A stretch of DNA of 18,108 nucleotides from the NCBI GenBank assembly GCA_030830725.1, contig JAURMN010000073.1, forward strand, positions 1 to 18,108. Reading direction: 5' to 3'. The stretch comes from Balneolales bacterium (GTDB lineage Bacteria; Bacteroidota; Rhodothermia; Balneolales; Balneolaceae). Shown in pieces: positions 1 through 8,663 of this stretch; positions within the stretch are counted from its first letter, which is position 1, and the number at the start of each line of letters is the position of its first letter. The notes beneath the pieces were generated by a model that saw only the letters and a list, made by a program, of their open reading frames with translations, made no database searches and had not been told where the DNA came from. The position numbers and the translations under genes were made by a program.

Positions 1-1
1 G

Positions 2-373
2 AAGCCTGGGGTCCCCGTTCAAGCAACTATCTTGCGCAATGGAACCACTCTTAACGTATCGGTCACAAGAGGTATCGTTTCACCTATGTACTCTAAGGAA
101 AGAATCCTAGAATCGATTAACATGTCAAGTGAAGAAAACTGGAATTCTGGTCTCTTAGATTATAAAATCGTGGAAAAGGTGGGTGATCCCGAAAAGCGTA
201 TTGTGTATGTTAAAACGTGGACATCCTACAATGACGATGTTTCAGGATTGGATGCTGAATCTTATTCACTCATCCGATTCGAATTCACCTCAGAAGGAAA
301 AGTGCTATCGGTTAACGATATGTCAGAAGACGAATTAGTACTACGTCAGACAGGATGGAACATTACCCGATAA
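2..373 (+). CDS. C-terminal part of a protein with probable PDZ-domain end (partial)
   Basis: The frame is open from the left edge, so the true start lies outside the window; 123 residues are visible before the TAA stop. The first 25 or so visible residues (PGVPVQATILRNGTTLNVSV, then TRG) resemble the last strands of a PDZ domain, which often end in this kind of 'R-x-G-x-x-x-x-x-x-V-x-R-G' pattern. The remaining 95 residues are polar and mixed alpha/beta, with no membrane segment or cysteine motif that I recognise. A periplasmic or membrane-associated PDZ protein is plausible, but the family cannot be named from this fragment. A TTG at 32 is only an internal codon. A good terminator follows 34 bases after the stop, so this is the last gene of its transcript. 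Confidence 0.6.
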   Translation, partial: KPGVPVQATILRNGTTLNVSVTRGIVSPMYSKERILESINMSSEENWNSGLLDYKIVEKVGDPEKRIVYVKTWTSYNDDVSGLDAESYSLIRFEFTSEGKVLSVNDMSEDELVLRQTGWNITR

Positions 374-406
374 ACATTATTTGTCAATCTTTGGGTATAT
401 ATTAAG

Positions 407-438
407 ACCTCAGTGGCTGATCCTGCTGAGGTTTTTTT
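407..438 (+). terminator. Rho-independent terminator
   Basis: A perfect 7-base stem (ACCTCAG / CTGAGGT, 407-413 with 426-432) encloses a 12-base loop and is followed directly by seven T residues (432-438). It closes the partial gene at the left edge. Read on the minus strand it lacks a good U-tract, so it serves the antiporter transcript less well. Confidence 0.8.
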
Positions 439-493
439 ATGAAATAAACGTGGATATTCAACTCATTTCACGTTTGAATCTGATCCGTATGAA

Positions 494-1594
494 CTAATCT
501 CCCTTGTCAGTCAGATTCATTTTCGGCTGCTTTCGATATTCTGAGATCTGATATCGGCGCCGAAGCTCCCTTCCTAAAATGGTAAGCAGGGTTATACCTG
601 TAAGCGGCAGTACAAAGAAGAGCATTCCTTGTCGGAAGGTATCCAATTCCACGGTCTCGGTTGAGTCCAGAACGAGATATGTGATATAGATCACAAAATA
701 GATGAGAAACAAAGCGCCTTCCCATCTGCGAATCCGGTTACGCGAAAAAAAGATAGGAAAGCAGGCGATGGTAGCTGCAATCATAACCGGAAGATCAAAT
801 TTCAGCGCTTGTTCTGACACTGGAATATCAGCAGGAATAATGGCACCGGTTACACCGAGTACAGCCAGAATATTCATAATGTTACTCCCCACCACATTCC
901 CAACCGCAATGTCACGCTCCCCTCTCAAGGCCGCGACGATGGAGGTTGCGAACTCAGGAAGCGAAGTGCCGATAGCAATTACCGTTAATCCAATAATCAA
1001 CTCACTTACCCCAAATGCAGTGGCAATATTGACGGCACTACTCACCAACCATCGCGCACCCAGCACTAAAGCCACCAATCCCGCAATGAGCAGTAGTGCC
1101 AGTTTTCCTTTTGACTCCGTTTTATCAGTAGGCTCCTTTTCGGTTTCAGCCCGATTTTCCTTAACCAAAAACCAGGCATAAGCACCCAGAATAAGTGATA
1201 ATGCGATACTTTCCCATCGAGACAATACCCCGTTTAAAACCATCAAAAAAAGTAAAAGGGTGATCCCAATCATAATGGGGACATCCGCCCGAATAAGTTT
1301 AGCGTCCACACGTAGTGGCGCAATGAGCGCAGAAGCACCCAAAATGAGCAAAATATTGGCAATGTTAGACCCGATTACGTTACCCAATAAAATATCAGTT
1401 TGCCCCTGAAATCCTGACTGAAGACTCACTGCCATCTCCGGCGCAGAAGTACCAAAGGCTACTACAGTAAGGCCAATAATAATTTTGGAAATCCCAAACG
1501 ATGCGGCTAGCCCAGAGGCTCCTCGAACCAGAACTTCCGCTCCAGCGATCAGAATTACAAAGCCGGCAAGTAAAAACAGGACATCAAGGATCAT
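494..1594 (-). CDS. Calcium/sodium antiporter, CaCA superfamily (YrbG-like)
   Basis: This is an integral inner-membrane cation exchanger of 366 residues that probably exports Ca2+ in exchange for Na+ or H+. Both alpha-repeats of the CaCA superfamily are visible. The first has GTSAPE at residues 48-53 and GNVIGSN at 71-77; the second has GTSLPE at 209-214 and GNVVGSN at 232-238. The acidic and Asn residues in these motifs form the ion site in the family. About ten hydrophobic segments are present, and a charged cytoplasmic loop (about 145-164) separates the two halves. I chose the ATG at 1594 because it shares its A with the TAA stop of the upstream flavoenzyme gene (TAATG), which implies translational coupling. 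A GTG at 1627 would add 11 residues and a 34-base overlap. Length matches the YrbG family. The exact ions cannot be told from sequence. Confidence 0.92.
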   Translation of the reverse strand: MILDVLFLLAGFVILIAGAEVLVRGASGLAASFGISKIIIGLTVVAFGTSAPEMAVSLQSGFQGQTDILLGNVIGSNIANILLILGASALIAPLRVDAKLIRADVPIMIGITLLLFLMVLNGVLSRWESIALSLILGAYAWFLVKENRAETEKEPTDKTESKGKLALLLIAGLVALVLGARWLVSSAVNIATAFGVSELIIGLTVIAIGTSLPEFATSIVAALRGERDIAVGNVVGSNIMNILAVLGVTGAIIPADIPVSEQALKFDLPVMIAATIACFPIFFSRNRIRRWEGALFLIYFVIYITYLVLDSTETVELDTFRQGMLFFVLPLTGITLLTILGRELRRRYQISEYRKQPKMNLTDKGD

Positions 1595-2688
1595 TAGGGT
1601 TTTGCTCTTAAATATTGGACCGGCCACGGGGTTACCATATGGACAGTTTCTGCAGCATGGAATGCAAAATACGGATCCCGCATCAATTCTCTACCGATGG
1701 CAACCAGGTCCGCCTGACCCGTTCGGATAATATGATCTGCCTGGGATCCGTCTGTAATTAACCCAACGGCAATGGTTGGAATCTCTGCGAGGATTTTGAT
1801 CTGAGAAGCATAAGCTGTCTGATAACCGGCCCCACCCACAATTCTCTGCTCAGGAGTGAGTCCGCCAGAAGAACAATCCAGTACATCTACGCCCTCCTGT
1901 TTAAGAAGACGTGCTATTTTAACGGATTGATCAAGAGTCCAGGATTCAACCGATTTCCATTCCATTGCATCCGTAACAGAAAGTCTTACAGACAAGGGTA
2001 AATGCTCTGGCCAAACTTTTCGAACGGCCTTTGTGATTTCCATCAAGAATCGTGTACGGTTTTCAAAAGATCCGCCATATATATCGTTTCTATGATTTGT
2101 AATTGGTGAGAGAAATTCATGAATCAGATACCCATGTGCAGCATGGATTTCCAGGATATCAAACCCGGCATCTAGCGCTCTTCGGGCTCCTTCTTTAAAA
2201 GAATGGACCACTCGCTGAATGTCCGCAACGGTCATTTCCACAGGAACGGGATCCTGCTCACTCCAGGGCAGGGCACTTGGCGCTATTATCGTCCAACCCT
2301 TCGGGTCATGGGATTGAAGTTGGACATCTCCCTCCCAGGGTCGGTTTTTGGATCCTTTACGTCCGGAATGAGCCAACTGAATAGCCGAAGCGGCTCCCTG
2401 CTGTCGAATAAACGAGGTGATTCTTCGAAGCCCTTCCACATGATCGTCTGACCAAATTCCGAGATCTTCAGCAGAAATACGACCTTCGGGTGAAACGGCT
2501 GTGGCTTCTACACAAATCAAACCCATTCCACCAACGGCCCGTGACCCCAGATGCACCAGGTGCCAGTCTGTGGCAAAACCGTCTTCAGCCGAATATTGGC
2601 ACATGGGGGACATCATCAATCGGTTACGGAGGGTAACGGATCGAAGGGTTAAGGGCTCAAATAAGCGATTGGGTATGTTAGATTGCAT
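1594..2688 (-). CDS. NADH:flavin oxidoreductase, old yellow enzyme family (YqjM-type)
   Basis: This is a 364-residue FMN-dependent ene-reductase of the old yellow enzyme family, a cytoplasmic TIM barrel that reduces activated C=C bonds with NAD(P)H. YqjM-class hallmarks are all present: SPMCQYSA with Cys30 and Tyr32 (the redox-tuning Cys and active-site Tyr of YqjM), TDWHLVHLGSRAVGG at 40-54, IQLAHSGRK at 103-111, and substrate-binding His182/His185 in EIHAAHGYLIHEFLSP. The C-terminus near WPVQYLRA also matches the class, whose end can carry an arginine finger. The physiological substrate is unknown; electrophile detoxification is often proposed for this group. The ATG at 2688 gives the usual family N-terminus but has no clear Shine-Dalgarno. 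It is the first gene of a two-gene minus-strand unit with the Ca2+ antiporter; their functional link is not obvious. Confidence 0.93.
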   Translation of the reverse strand: MQSNIPNRLFEPLTLRSVTLRNRLMMSPMCQYSAEDGFATDWHLVHLGSRAVGGMGLICVEATAVSPEGRISAEDLGIWSDDHVEGLRRITSFIRQQGAASAIQLAHSGRKGSKNRPWEGDVQLQSHDPKGWTIIAPSALPWSEQDPVPVEMTVADIQRVVHSFKEGARRALDAGFDILEIHAAHGYLIHEFLSPITNHRNDIYGGSFENRTRFLMEITKAVRKVWPEHLPLSVRLSVTDAMEWKSVESWTLDQSVKIARLLKQEGVDVLDCSSGGLTPEQRIVGGAGYQTAYASQIKILAEIPTIAVGLITDGSQADHIIRTGQADLVAIGRELMRDPYFAFHAAETVHMVTPWPVQYLRAKP

Positions 2689-2829
2689 AATAAAAGGTAC
2701 CGGAGTTCTCTTTTATAATCACTACATTCTTTGAAAATAGCTCAAGAATTATGCTTTTTTCCTTGATTTTTTTAAAAATAGGAACAGTGGCATAGTTCCA
2801 CATTACCCCCTGAAATTTTCATATCCCTT
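2689..2829. promoter_or_regulatory. Divergent promoter region between the flavoenzyme gene and hutH
   Basis: This 141-base AT-rich spacer must hold promoters for both the minus-strand flavoenzyme-antiporter unit and plus-strand hutH. I found no -35/-10 pair with good spacing on either strand. AT-rich blocks occur near 2711-2720 and 2754-2780. No Shine-Dalgarno precedes hutH. An interrupted palindrome lies 30 bases before the hutH start and is listed separately. Confidence 0.5.
2781..2799. promoter_or_regulatory. Interrupted palindrome upstream of hutH (possible operator)
   Basis: The sequence GGAACAGTGGCATAGTTCC has GGAAC/GTTCC arms, with TG/CA also pairing around the centre: 7 of 9 symmetric positions match. 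It lies 30 bases before the hutH ATG, where an operator would be expected. The regulator is unknown and no second copy was seen nearby, so this is only a candidate site. Confidence 0.3.
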
Positions 2830-4338
2830 ATGTCCTATTCACTTCTTCGTGTGGCTACTTTTGATCAGGATATTTCGAAACGACTCATCGAAATTAAGGC
2901 AGATCCCGCGCTGATTTTATCGTCTCGCGAACGGGTAAGGACCGCCGAAAAAAGCGAAAAACCTGTCTATGGAGTCAATACAGGATTTGGCGCACTAGCA
3001 ACCACAAAAATCTTACCCACCCAACTCTCTCAACTCCAAAAAAACTTGTTGATTTCTCATGCGGTCGGAGTTGGACCCGCCATTCCGAAAGAGATTTCTC
3101 GTCGAATGATGCAACTTAAAGTCGCCTCCCTTTCTCAGGGCTATTCCGGTGTATCCTGGCCGGTAGTGGAGCGTCTGTTTGCCATGCTGGATCAAGATTT
3201 GATTCCTGTAGTACCGGAAAAGGGGAGTGTAGGGGCATCCGGGGATTTGGCTCCTTTAGCGCATATGGCACTGCCTTTGATCGGAATGGGAGAAATTTGG
3301 GATTCCAAGGGAGCGAAGGCTATCCCCGCTGCAGAACGTCTTCAGCAAACCGGTTTAAAACCCATTGAATTGCAATCCAAAGATGGTCTGGCCTTGATCA
3401 ACGGTACGCAGTTTATGTTAGCCTATGGCCTCTATGTACTGGAAAAGGCACTACCATTACTCAAATCGGCGGATATTTTAGGGGCAATGAGTCTGGAGGC
3501 ACTTCAGGGAAGTATTCAGCCTTTTGATGAGCGGGTTCATCAGGTTCGACCACATCCCGGACAAGTTACAGTAGCTGCTAATGTTCGGAATCTTCTTCAA
3601 AAAAGTGAAATTCTGGAGTCCCATCGAAACTGCGGCAAAGTTCAGGATCCCTATTGTCTGCGTTGTATTCCGCAAGTACACGGCGCCACTCGAGATGCAT
3701 TGAGATATGCCATCGATGTGATCGAAACGGAGATGAATTCCGTGACAGATAATCCCCTGGTATTTGAGAATGGCGATCTGATCAGTGGAGGAAATTTTCA
3801 TGGTCAACCGCTCGCTTTGGCGTTGGATTTTGCGAAAATCGCCTTAGCTGAATTGGCATCGATTTCGGAACGGCGCACTTATCTACTACTTGAAGGACAT
3901 GATGGACTCCCTAAATTACTTATGCAAGAGACGGGGATTAATTCGGGTTTTATGATTCCTCAATACACCGCTGCGGCTTTGGTTTCCGAGAATAAGGTTT
4001 TGTGCCATCCTTCTTCAGTCGATTCGATTCCCACCAGTTTAGGCCAGGAAGATCATGTGAGCATGGGCAGCGTAAGTGCGATTCATCTGTTGCGGGTGTT
4101 GGAAAATGTGCAGCATGTGTTGGCCATTGAACTTTTCACGGCAGCTCAGGCTCTCGATTTTCGTAAGCCTTTAAAACCGGGTACTGGGGTTGAGAAAGTA
4201 CATCAATTCATCCGAACTCACATTCCGTTTGCGGATTCTGACAGACCTTTTCAGGAAGATTTAAAAAAGGCAATAAGATTACTCGAGAACGGAAGGCTGT
4301 TAGGCTGTTTATCTGAAGAAGGTTTGAATCTGATCTGA
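2830..4338 (+). CDS. hutH: Histidine ammonia-lyase
   Basis: This enzyme catalyses the non-oxidative deamination of L-histidine to trans-urocanate and ammonia, the first step of histidine degradation, in the cytoplasm as a tetramer. The signature GSVGASGDLAPLAH lies at residues 132-145. Ala136-Ser137-Gly138 would cyclise to the MIO electrophile. Tyr47 (YGVNTGFG) and His77 (SHAVGVG) match the catalytic Tyr and the HAL-typical His, which argues for histidine over tyrosine or phenylalanine as substrate. HRNCGKVQDPYCLRCIPQVH and QEDHVSMGS are further HAL blocks. Length (502 residues) is normal. The ATG at 2830 gives the expected N-terminus but lacks a Shine-Dalgarno. No hutU, hutI, hutG or hutC lies beside it, so it is an orphan here; the rest of the pathway may be elsewhere. 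It converges with the efflux operon 19 bases downstream. Confidence 0.95.
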   Translation: MSYSLLRVATFDQDISKRLIEIKADPALILSSRERVRTAEKSEKPVYGVNTGFGALATTKILPTQLSQLQKNLLISHAVGVGPAIPKEISRRMMQLKVASLSQGYSGVSWPVVERLFAMLDQDLIPVVPEKGSVGASGDLAPLAHMALPLIGMGEIWDSKGAKAIPAAERLQQTGLKPIELQSKDGLALINGTQFMLAYGLYVLEKALPLLKSADILGAMSLEALQGSIQPFDERVHQVRPHPGQVTVAANVRNLLQKSEILESHRNCGKVQDPYCLRCIPQVHGATRDALRYAIDVIETEMNSVTDNPLVFENGDLISGGNFHGQPLALALDFAKIALAELASISERRTYLLLEGHDGLPKLLMQETGINSGFMIPQYTAAALVSENKVLCHPSSVDSIPTSLGQEDHVSMGSVSAIHLLRVLENVQHVLAIELFTAAQALDFRKPLKPGTGVEKVHQFIRTHIPFADSDRPFQEDLKKAIRLLENGRLLGCLSEEGLNLI

Positions 4339-4357
4339 TTCTGAAATCCGAATCCCA

Positions 4358-5542
4358 TCAATCCACCGAAATCCGCACCCCATCTTCAATTCTCTCATCT
4401 GGGTCGGATATCACCCATACCCCCTCTTCCACACCGGATAGAAGTTGAGTCCACTCCCCGGCTTCTTTTCCGACAACTACTTTTTTTAACACAGCCCGCC
4501 CCTTTTCTGCAACAAACAATCCCCAATCCGCCTCTAGTCGAAAAAGCGCTGCGGAGGGAACCTGCAAGACGCCATCCTCTTGCCAGAGCTCAAAATCCAC
4601 GACTACTCTGTATTGATTCCCAAGACCAGGCACCGTAGGAATCTCAGCAATCACATTGACCCTCTGTTCCTCCACCCCAAGTGCGGATACTTTTCGAAAC
4701 CCACCCGGTTCCACTCGCATTACACTCCCCTTAATCTCTTCAGTCCCACCCCATTTCAACAGTCGAATAGGCATACCCGGTTGAATTTGTACTGCGTCGG
4801 ACGACAGCACCTCCACGACTACTTCCATTCTTTCAGGATTAGCCAGCTCAATAAGGGGAGTTCCAGCCTGCACCAGGCGTGATCGGGAATCCGTAATCGA
4901 AAGAATGAGTGCGTCCGCTGGAGACAAAAGGGAAATGACTTCCTGTTGATCAGGCTCCAATCCCCCACCCAGGGCAGCCTCAGCGGCCAGAACCTCATAC
5001 TCACTGATTCGAACTGCGTATTCAGTATTCTTTCGCTGAGTTGTCGCTTGCTCTGCAGCGAGTTGAATCTGATCCACTTGTCGTTCAGAACCAATTTCTT
5101 CTTCCAGTAATTTCACCGCTCTGTCACGCTCTACAAGTGCGAACGCTTCATCTTTCAAGGCCTGTGTATAGACCTGAGTTGCCTGCTCTAGTTTGGATTT
5201 CGCACCCTCAAGACGGGCTTTTGCAATCTCCAACTGTCGTTGATCCAGAATTTGTCCCTCTGACGAGCGAATGGTACCCAACGACATTCCTGTTGAGACG
5301 CTTTCCCCAGCGGATAGGCCAGTAGTTTCGAAATACCCTGAAGTCGGGGCCACGATCAGAAATCGATAGCTGTAGCGCGTAATTCCCTCTTCTTGAAACG
5401 TAACCTTCAACGGCGCAACGCGAGCCGTATCCAACGTCACTCGAATCGAATCCGGCCAGAAGCCAAACACCAAACCTGTAATGACTAGAATCAGGATAGC
5501 TCCACGCAATCCCCATTTTTTTTGATCATTGGATAACGTCAT
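4358..5542 (-). CDS. Membrane-fusion (periplasmic adaptor) protein of an ABC efflux system, HlyD/MacA-like
   Basis: This is a 394-residue periplasmic adaptor that would link the inner-membrane ABC permease encoded upstream to an outer-membrane channel. Residues 12-28 form a single N-terminal membrane anchor. Split lipoyl/barrel-sandwich halves lie at about 62-93 and 203-235, separated by a coiled-coil hairpin rich in Glu, Gln, Ala and Lys (about 98-192). Beta-barrel and membrane-proximal domains follow (about 238-394), including the common adaptor pattern VLQVPSAALF at 325-334. The ATG overlaps the permease stop by four bases (ATGA), so the genes are translationally coupled and this is the last gene of the operon. 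No TolC-like gene is present in the window; a general outer-membrane factor elsewhere is assumed. Substrate is unknown. It converges with hutH, and I saw no convincing terminator between them. Confidence 0.88.
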   Translation of the reverse strand: MTLSNDQKKWGLRGAILILVITGLVFGFWPDSIRVTLDTARVAPLKVTFQEEGITRYSYRFLIVAPTSGYFETTGLSAGESVSTGMSLGTIRSSEGQILDQRQLEIAKARLEGAKSKLEQATQVYTQALKDEAFALVERDRAVKLLEEEIGSERQVDQIQLAAEQATTQRKNTEYAVRISEYEVLAAEAALGGGLEPDQQEVISLLSPADALILSITDSRSRLVQAGTPLIELANPERMEVVVEVLSSDAVQIQPGMPIRLLKWGGTEEIKGSVMRVEPGGFRKVSALGVEEQRVNVIAEIPTVPGLGNQYRVVVDFELWQEDGVLQVPSAALFRLEADWGLFVAEKGRAVLKKVVVGKEAGEWTQLLSGVEEGVWVISDPDERIEDGVRISVD

Positions 5543-7953
5543 GATTCTCTCGTTTTAAGCACTTCAATTAGGTTTAATTTGTGAATTCTCCGACGAATAA
5601 TCACCCCCGATATCATGGCCGTCAACAAGATTGTAACAGTGGCCCGAGCAATCGTTTCTGATGAGATATTCATAGGGATTCGGTACATCTCTGTTTGGAG
5701 GCTCTCGATAATCAGCCAGGTTAATCCCCACCCCAATAGGATTCCAATGGGTATTGCCAGCAGAATTACCACCCACATTTCTCCGATTAAAACCCGTGCG
5801 ACCTCACCTCGAGTGAGCCCCAAAATTCGAAGGCTGGCCAACTCACGACTTCTTTCTGAGAGTGAAATACGTGCATTGTTATAGACCACACTAAACGCCG
5901 CTCCACCCGCAAAAAGAGAGACAAAAAAGGCTGTAATCAACCACGTTTGAGCGGTCAGTTCATAAAAAAGATCAATAATCCCACGCGTGGAGGTAATCCC
6001 GGCTACTAAAGGCCATTTTTTCAGAACGCGTTCCACAGAGGCCTCTTCCCCATCACGCACCTCCATCACTACCCCTGATAGTGCGGTTCCATTTGGAATC
6101 AGGTATTTCAAACTCTCGAACGTCGCATATCCACTGCTACCAAAAAACCGATTCATAAATCCATCCACGCGCATCAATACCGGCTCCTGTCCCGATTCCA
6201 AAAGTTCTACCCAAACCGAATCTCCAGGGTGCAGGCGAAGAGCTTCTCCCAAAGACTCTGTTAGCAACAGGCCATCTATTGGAAGCTCAACTTTTTTACC
6301 GGTGACATCCAAAATCGGTTGTAAGGAGTGTTTCGATGGAAAAATCTGAATCGATGATAGGCGATCTCGATGGCCATGCGAAAATCGAACCGCAACCGTG
6401 CGAAATGCTTCCGTTTTCTGAACACCGGGTATTCGAGCCAATTCATATTCAGCGGAGGGAGATACGGCTCTTTCAAATTGAATCGAAAGATCAAACGGTT
6501 GCGACTTACGGAAATCTTGATCGAGCGCCAGATCTAACGCATCTTCGCTCATTCGACCCACCATCACCAACGCAATCGCAAATCCAACCCCGAATACACT
6601 CATGGTACTTTTAAACCGATGTCGAGAAACCTGACGTACCACCATTCGCATGGGTTGGTCCAGCCACTTTTGAAGGCCCATGCGTTCGATCAATGAGCGC
6701 CGGTAGAGTACTGGACTTTCTGGCCGCATGGCCTCAGCAGGAGTCAAGGATACCACGTTATACACCGCTCGTAATACTCCGGCAAAAGCTGCAATTGCAC
6801 TTACCAGAGCTGTGATCAAAAAGATGGAGGGATCGAGTCGGTAGTGCAAAAAGGGAAAGCGGTAATATTCTGCATAAAGCTCCGAGAGCTCAAGCCCAAG
6901 CCAGACTCCAAACAAAATCCCTCCGCCCAAACCTAAAAGTAAAATAACCATGACCATTATCACAAAATGAAGGCCAATTTCGCGATCGGAATACCCAAAC
7001 GCTTTAAGGATAGCAATCTGGCCTCGCTGTGTTCGAATCAGGCGATTCAGCACAATACTCAGTAAAAATGAGGCCACTCCAAGAAATACGACCGGAATAA
7101 TGCTGGACATCCGTTCTAATTGGCGCATTTCCTCCGTGATAAAAAAATGTGAGGCTTGTCGTTCGCGAGGTTGCACACCTAATCCGCCATAAGGTTCGAG
7201 AATTGCATCAATCTGTCGTAAAATCTGAGGTTCATCCGCTTGGCGAGTTAGACGAGCTGTGAGTTGATTAAAAGCCCCTTTCATTTGAAAGATCCCCTCC
7301 ATTGCGGATTGATTCATCCAAAAGATGCCAAACCGTTCAAACTCGGGTACAATCGTTCCTGGGTTTCCCTGGTAGATATATTCGGGAGATAATCCGATGC
7401 CTGAAACGATCATGGTCTGTTTACGACCGTTCAAAATAGCGCTCATTGAATCTCCGGGTTCCAAGGTGTGTGCCTCTGCGAACGCATCACTGATTACCCA
7501 TTCATGCGTTGATCCCTCCTGTGGCAGTTGCCCATCCCGGATGTAAAGTTTATTCAATGCGGGTTGCCCTCCGTCCGGAATCGATATCACGAGTCCTCGT
7601 ATCGCGCCTTCATACGAGTCGAGCTCAACATTTCCACCCATCACGATACGCGATTGAGCCTGACGCACACCCGGAATTTCTACCACATCCTGAAGCACGC
7701 TGACAGGCGCCTGTTTTAGGGATGCAAACAGATGCGCAAAATCATACTCCCGATAATAGGCCTCCTGCGTGGTTTTCAGTGAATCAAGGGTGCTGATCAT
7801 CGTAGTGAATAGACCGGCACCCACCATGATCATCATGGATATCACCACTACCATAGAGAGCTGTTCCAAGATGTCACGGAACGCCTTTTTAAACAGAGCC
7901 GGAATTTGGAATCGGGACCTAGTAGGTGAGTCATGTAGCGGTTGCTTTACCAT
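5539..7953 (-). CDS. ABC transporter permease with two FtsX modules (MacB/LolCE superfamily)
   Basis: This 804-residue permease belongs to the FtsX/MacB mechanotransmission superfamily. Eight membrane segments can be read, in two sets of four: about 31-54, 284-304, 330-356 and 376-396, then 450-467, 670-690, 722-748 and 769-786. Each set carries a large periplasmic domain (about 55-283 and 468-669). The cytoplasmic coupling segments GQIAILKAFGYS (311-322) and RELASLRILGLTRGEV (703-718) are typical contacts with the ATPase. A standard MacB has one FtsX module fused to its ATPase; here two modules are fused and the ATPase is a separate gene. The ATG at 7953 is preceded by GGAG at 5 bases and overlaps the ATPase stop by 7 bases. 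Its 3' end overlaps the adaptor gene by 4. The substrate (drug, peptide, lipid or lipoprotein) cannot be told. Confidence 0.9.
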   Translation of the reverse strand: MVKQPLHDSPTRSRFQIPALFKKAFRDILEQLSMVVVISMMIMVGAGLFTTMISTLDSLKTTQEAYYREYDFAHLFASLKQAPVSVLQDVVEIPGVRQAQSRIVMGGNVELDSYEGAIRGLVISIPDGGQPALNKLYIRDGQLPQEGSTHEWVISDAFAEAHTLEPGDSMSAILNGRKQTMIVSGIGLSPEYIYQGNPGTIVPEFERFGIFWMNQSAMEGIFQMKGAFNQLTARLTRQADEPQILRQIDAILEPYGGLGVQPRERQASHFFITEEMRQLERMSSIIPVVFLGVASFLLSIVLNRLIRTQRGQIAILKAFGYSDREIGLHFVIMVMVILLLGLGGGILFGVWLGLELSELYAEYYRFPFLHYRLDPSIFLITALVSAIAAFAGVLRAVYNVVSLTPAEAMRPESPVLYRRSLIERMGLQKWLDQPMRMVVRQVSRHRFKSTMSVFGVGFAIALVMVGRMSEDALDLALDQDFRKSQPFDLSIQFERAVSPSAEYELARIPGVQKTEAFRTVAVRFSHGHRDRLSSIQIFPSKHSLQPILDVTGKKVELPIDGLLLTESLGEALRLHPGDSVWVELLESGQEPVLMRVDGFMNRFFGSSGYATFESLKYLIPNGTALSGVVMEVRDGEEASVERVLKKWPLVAGITSTRGIIDLFYELTAQTWLITAFFVSLFAGGAAFSVVYNNARISLSERSRELASLRILGLTRGEVARVLIGEMWVVILLAIPIGILLGWGLTWLIIESLQTEMYRIPMNISSETIARATVTILLTAMISGVIIRRRIHKLNLIEVLKTRES

Positions 7954-8663
7954 GACATCTCCGAAGGAGGAATTCGAGTCGCGTTTTCCTGGATTTCACT
8001 GATAGTCCCATCATGGAGATAAACTACCCGGCCTGCCATTTGACCAATCACCACATTATGCGTAATCAAGATCGTGGTTGTGCCCAGTTCTTGATTCACT
8101 TTCGACAGAGCCTCAAGCACTACAATACCAGTTTTCGAATCGAGGGCACCCGTAGGTTCATCACAGAATAACACATCTGGACGTTTAGCAATCGCTCTGG
8201 CAATGGCTACCCGCTGTTGTTCACCTCCCGAAAGTTGTGAGGGGAAATGATTCGCGCGATCCCCAAGTCCCACCAGCTTCAAGGCCTCCTGTGCAGAGAT
8301 CGGATCTCTGGCGATTTCCGTTACGATCTCCACGTTTTCTTTAGCTGTCAGACTGGGGATCAGATTGTAAAATTGAAAGACAAAACCGACGTGCTGCCTT
8401 CGATATTCGGTGAGCTCTTTTTCGGTGGCCTCTGTGAGATTGTGATCCTGGTAGCGGATACTACCACCAGTAGGGGTATCGAGCCCGCCTAGGATATTTA
8501 ATAGTGTAGACTTCCCACTTCCCGACGGACCCAGCATCACAATGAGCTCTCCTTGATGAATCTGGAGATTTACATCATGCAGTGCCCGCACCGATATTTC
8601 ACCCATATCATAGGTTTTGGATAGATCTTCAATCCAAAATAGAGGCTCAGCTTGCCTACTCAC
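7947..8663 (-). CDS. ABC transporter ATP-binding protein (LolD/MacB type)
   Basis: This 238-residue nucleotide-binding subunit powers the FtsX-type permease encoded next to it. Walker A GPSGSGKST is at 45-53, the Q-loop FVFQFYNLIPSLTA at 94-107 (Gln97), the signature LSGGEQQRVAIARA at 144-157, Walker B VLFCDE at 164-169 and the H-loop His202. The Q-loop wording is characteristic of the LolD/MacB/FtsE branch that serves FtsX-fold permeases. The start is GTG at 8663, supported by an AGGAGG Shine-Dalgarno four bases upstream. It is the first gene of the three-gene minus-strand operon ATPase-permease-adaptor, whose promoter must lie in the 172-base spacer shared with the divergent sigma-factor locus. 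All catalytic residues appear intact. Confidence 0.95.
   Translation of the reverse strand: MSRQAEPLFWIEDLSKTYDMGEISVRALHDVNLQIHQGELIVMLGPSGSGKSTLLNILGGLDTPTGGSIRYQDHNLTEATEKELTEYRRQHVGFVFQFYNLIPSLTAKENVEIVTEIARDPISAQEALKLVGLGDRANHFPSQLSGGEQQRVAIARAIAKRPDVLFCDEPTGALDSKTGIVVLEALSKVNQELGTTTILITHNVVIGQMAGRVVYLHDGTISEIQENATRIPPSEMSW

Noticed and set aside
702..1181. Open frame of 159 codons on the plus strand inside the Ca2+ antiporter gene
   Set aside because: It is antisense to both alpha-repeat regions and shows only composition expected from a reversed membrane-protein gene.
1592..1627. GTG start at 1627 for the Ca2+ antiporter (11 extra residues)
   Set aside because: The ATG at 1594 begins exactly at the hydrophobic first helix and overlaps the preceding stop by one base. 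The extension would overlap the flavoenzyme gene by 34 bases and adds a polar leader without family support.
4337..4354. GATTC/GAATC inverted repeat between hutH and the efflux operon as a bidirectional terminator
   Set aside because: The stem is only five bases, overlaps the hutH stop, and has no T-tract on either strand.
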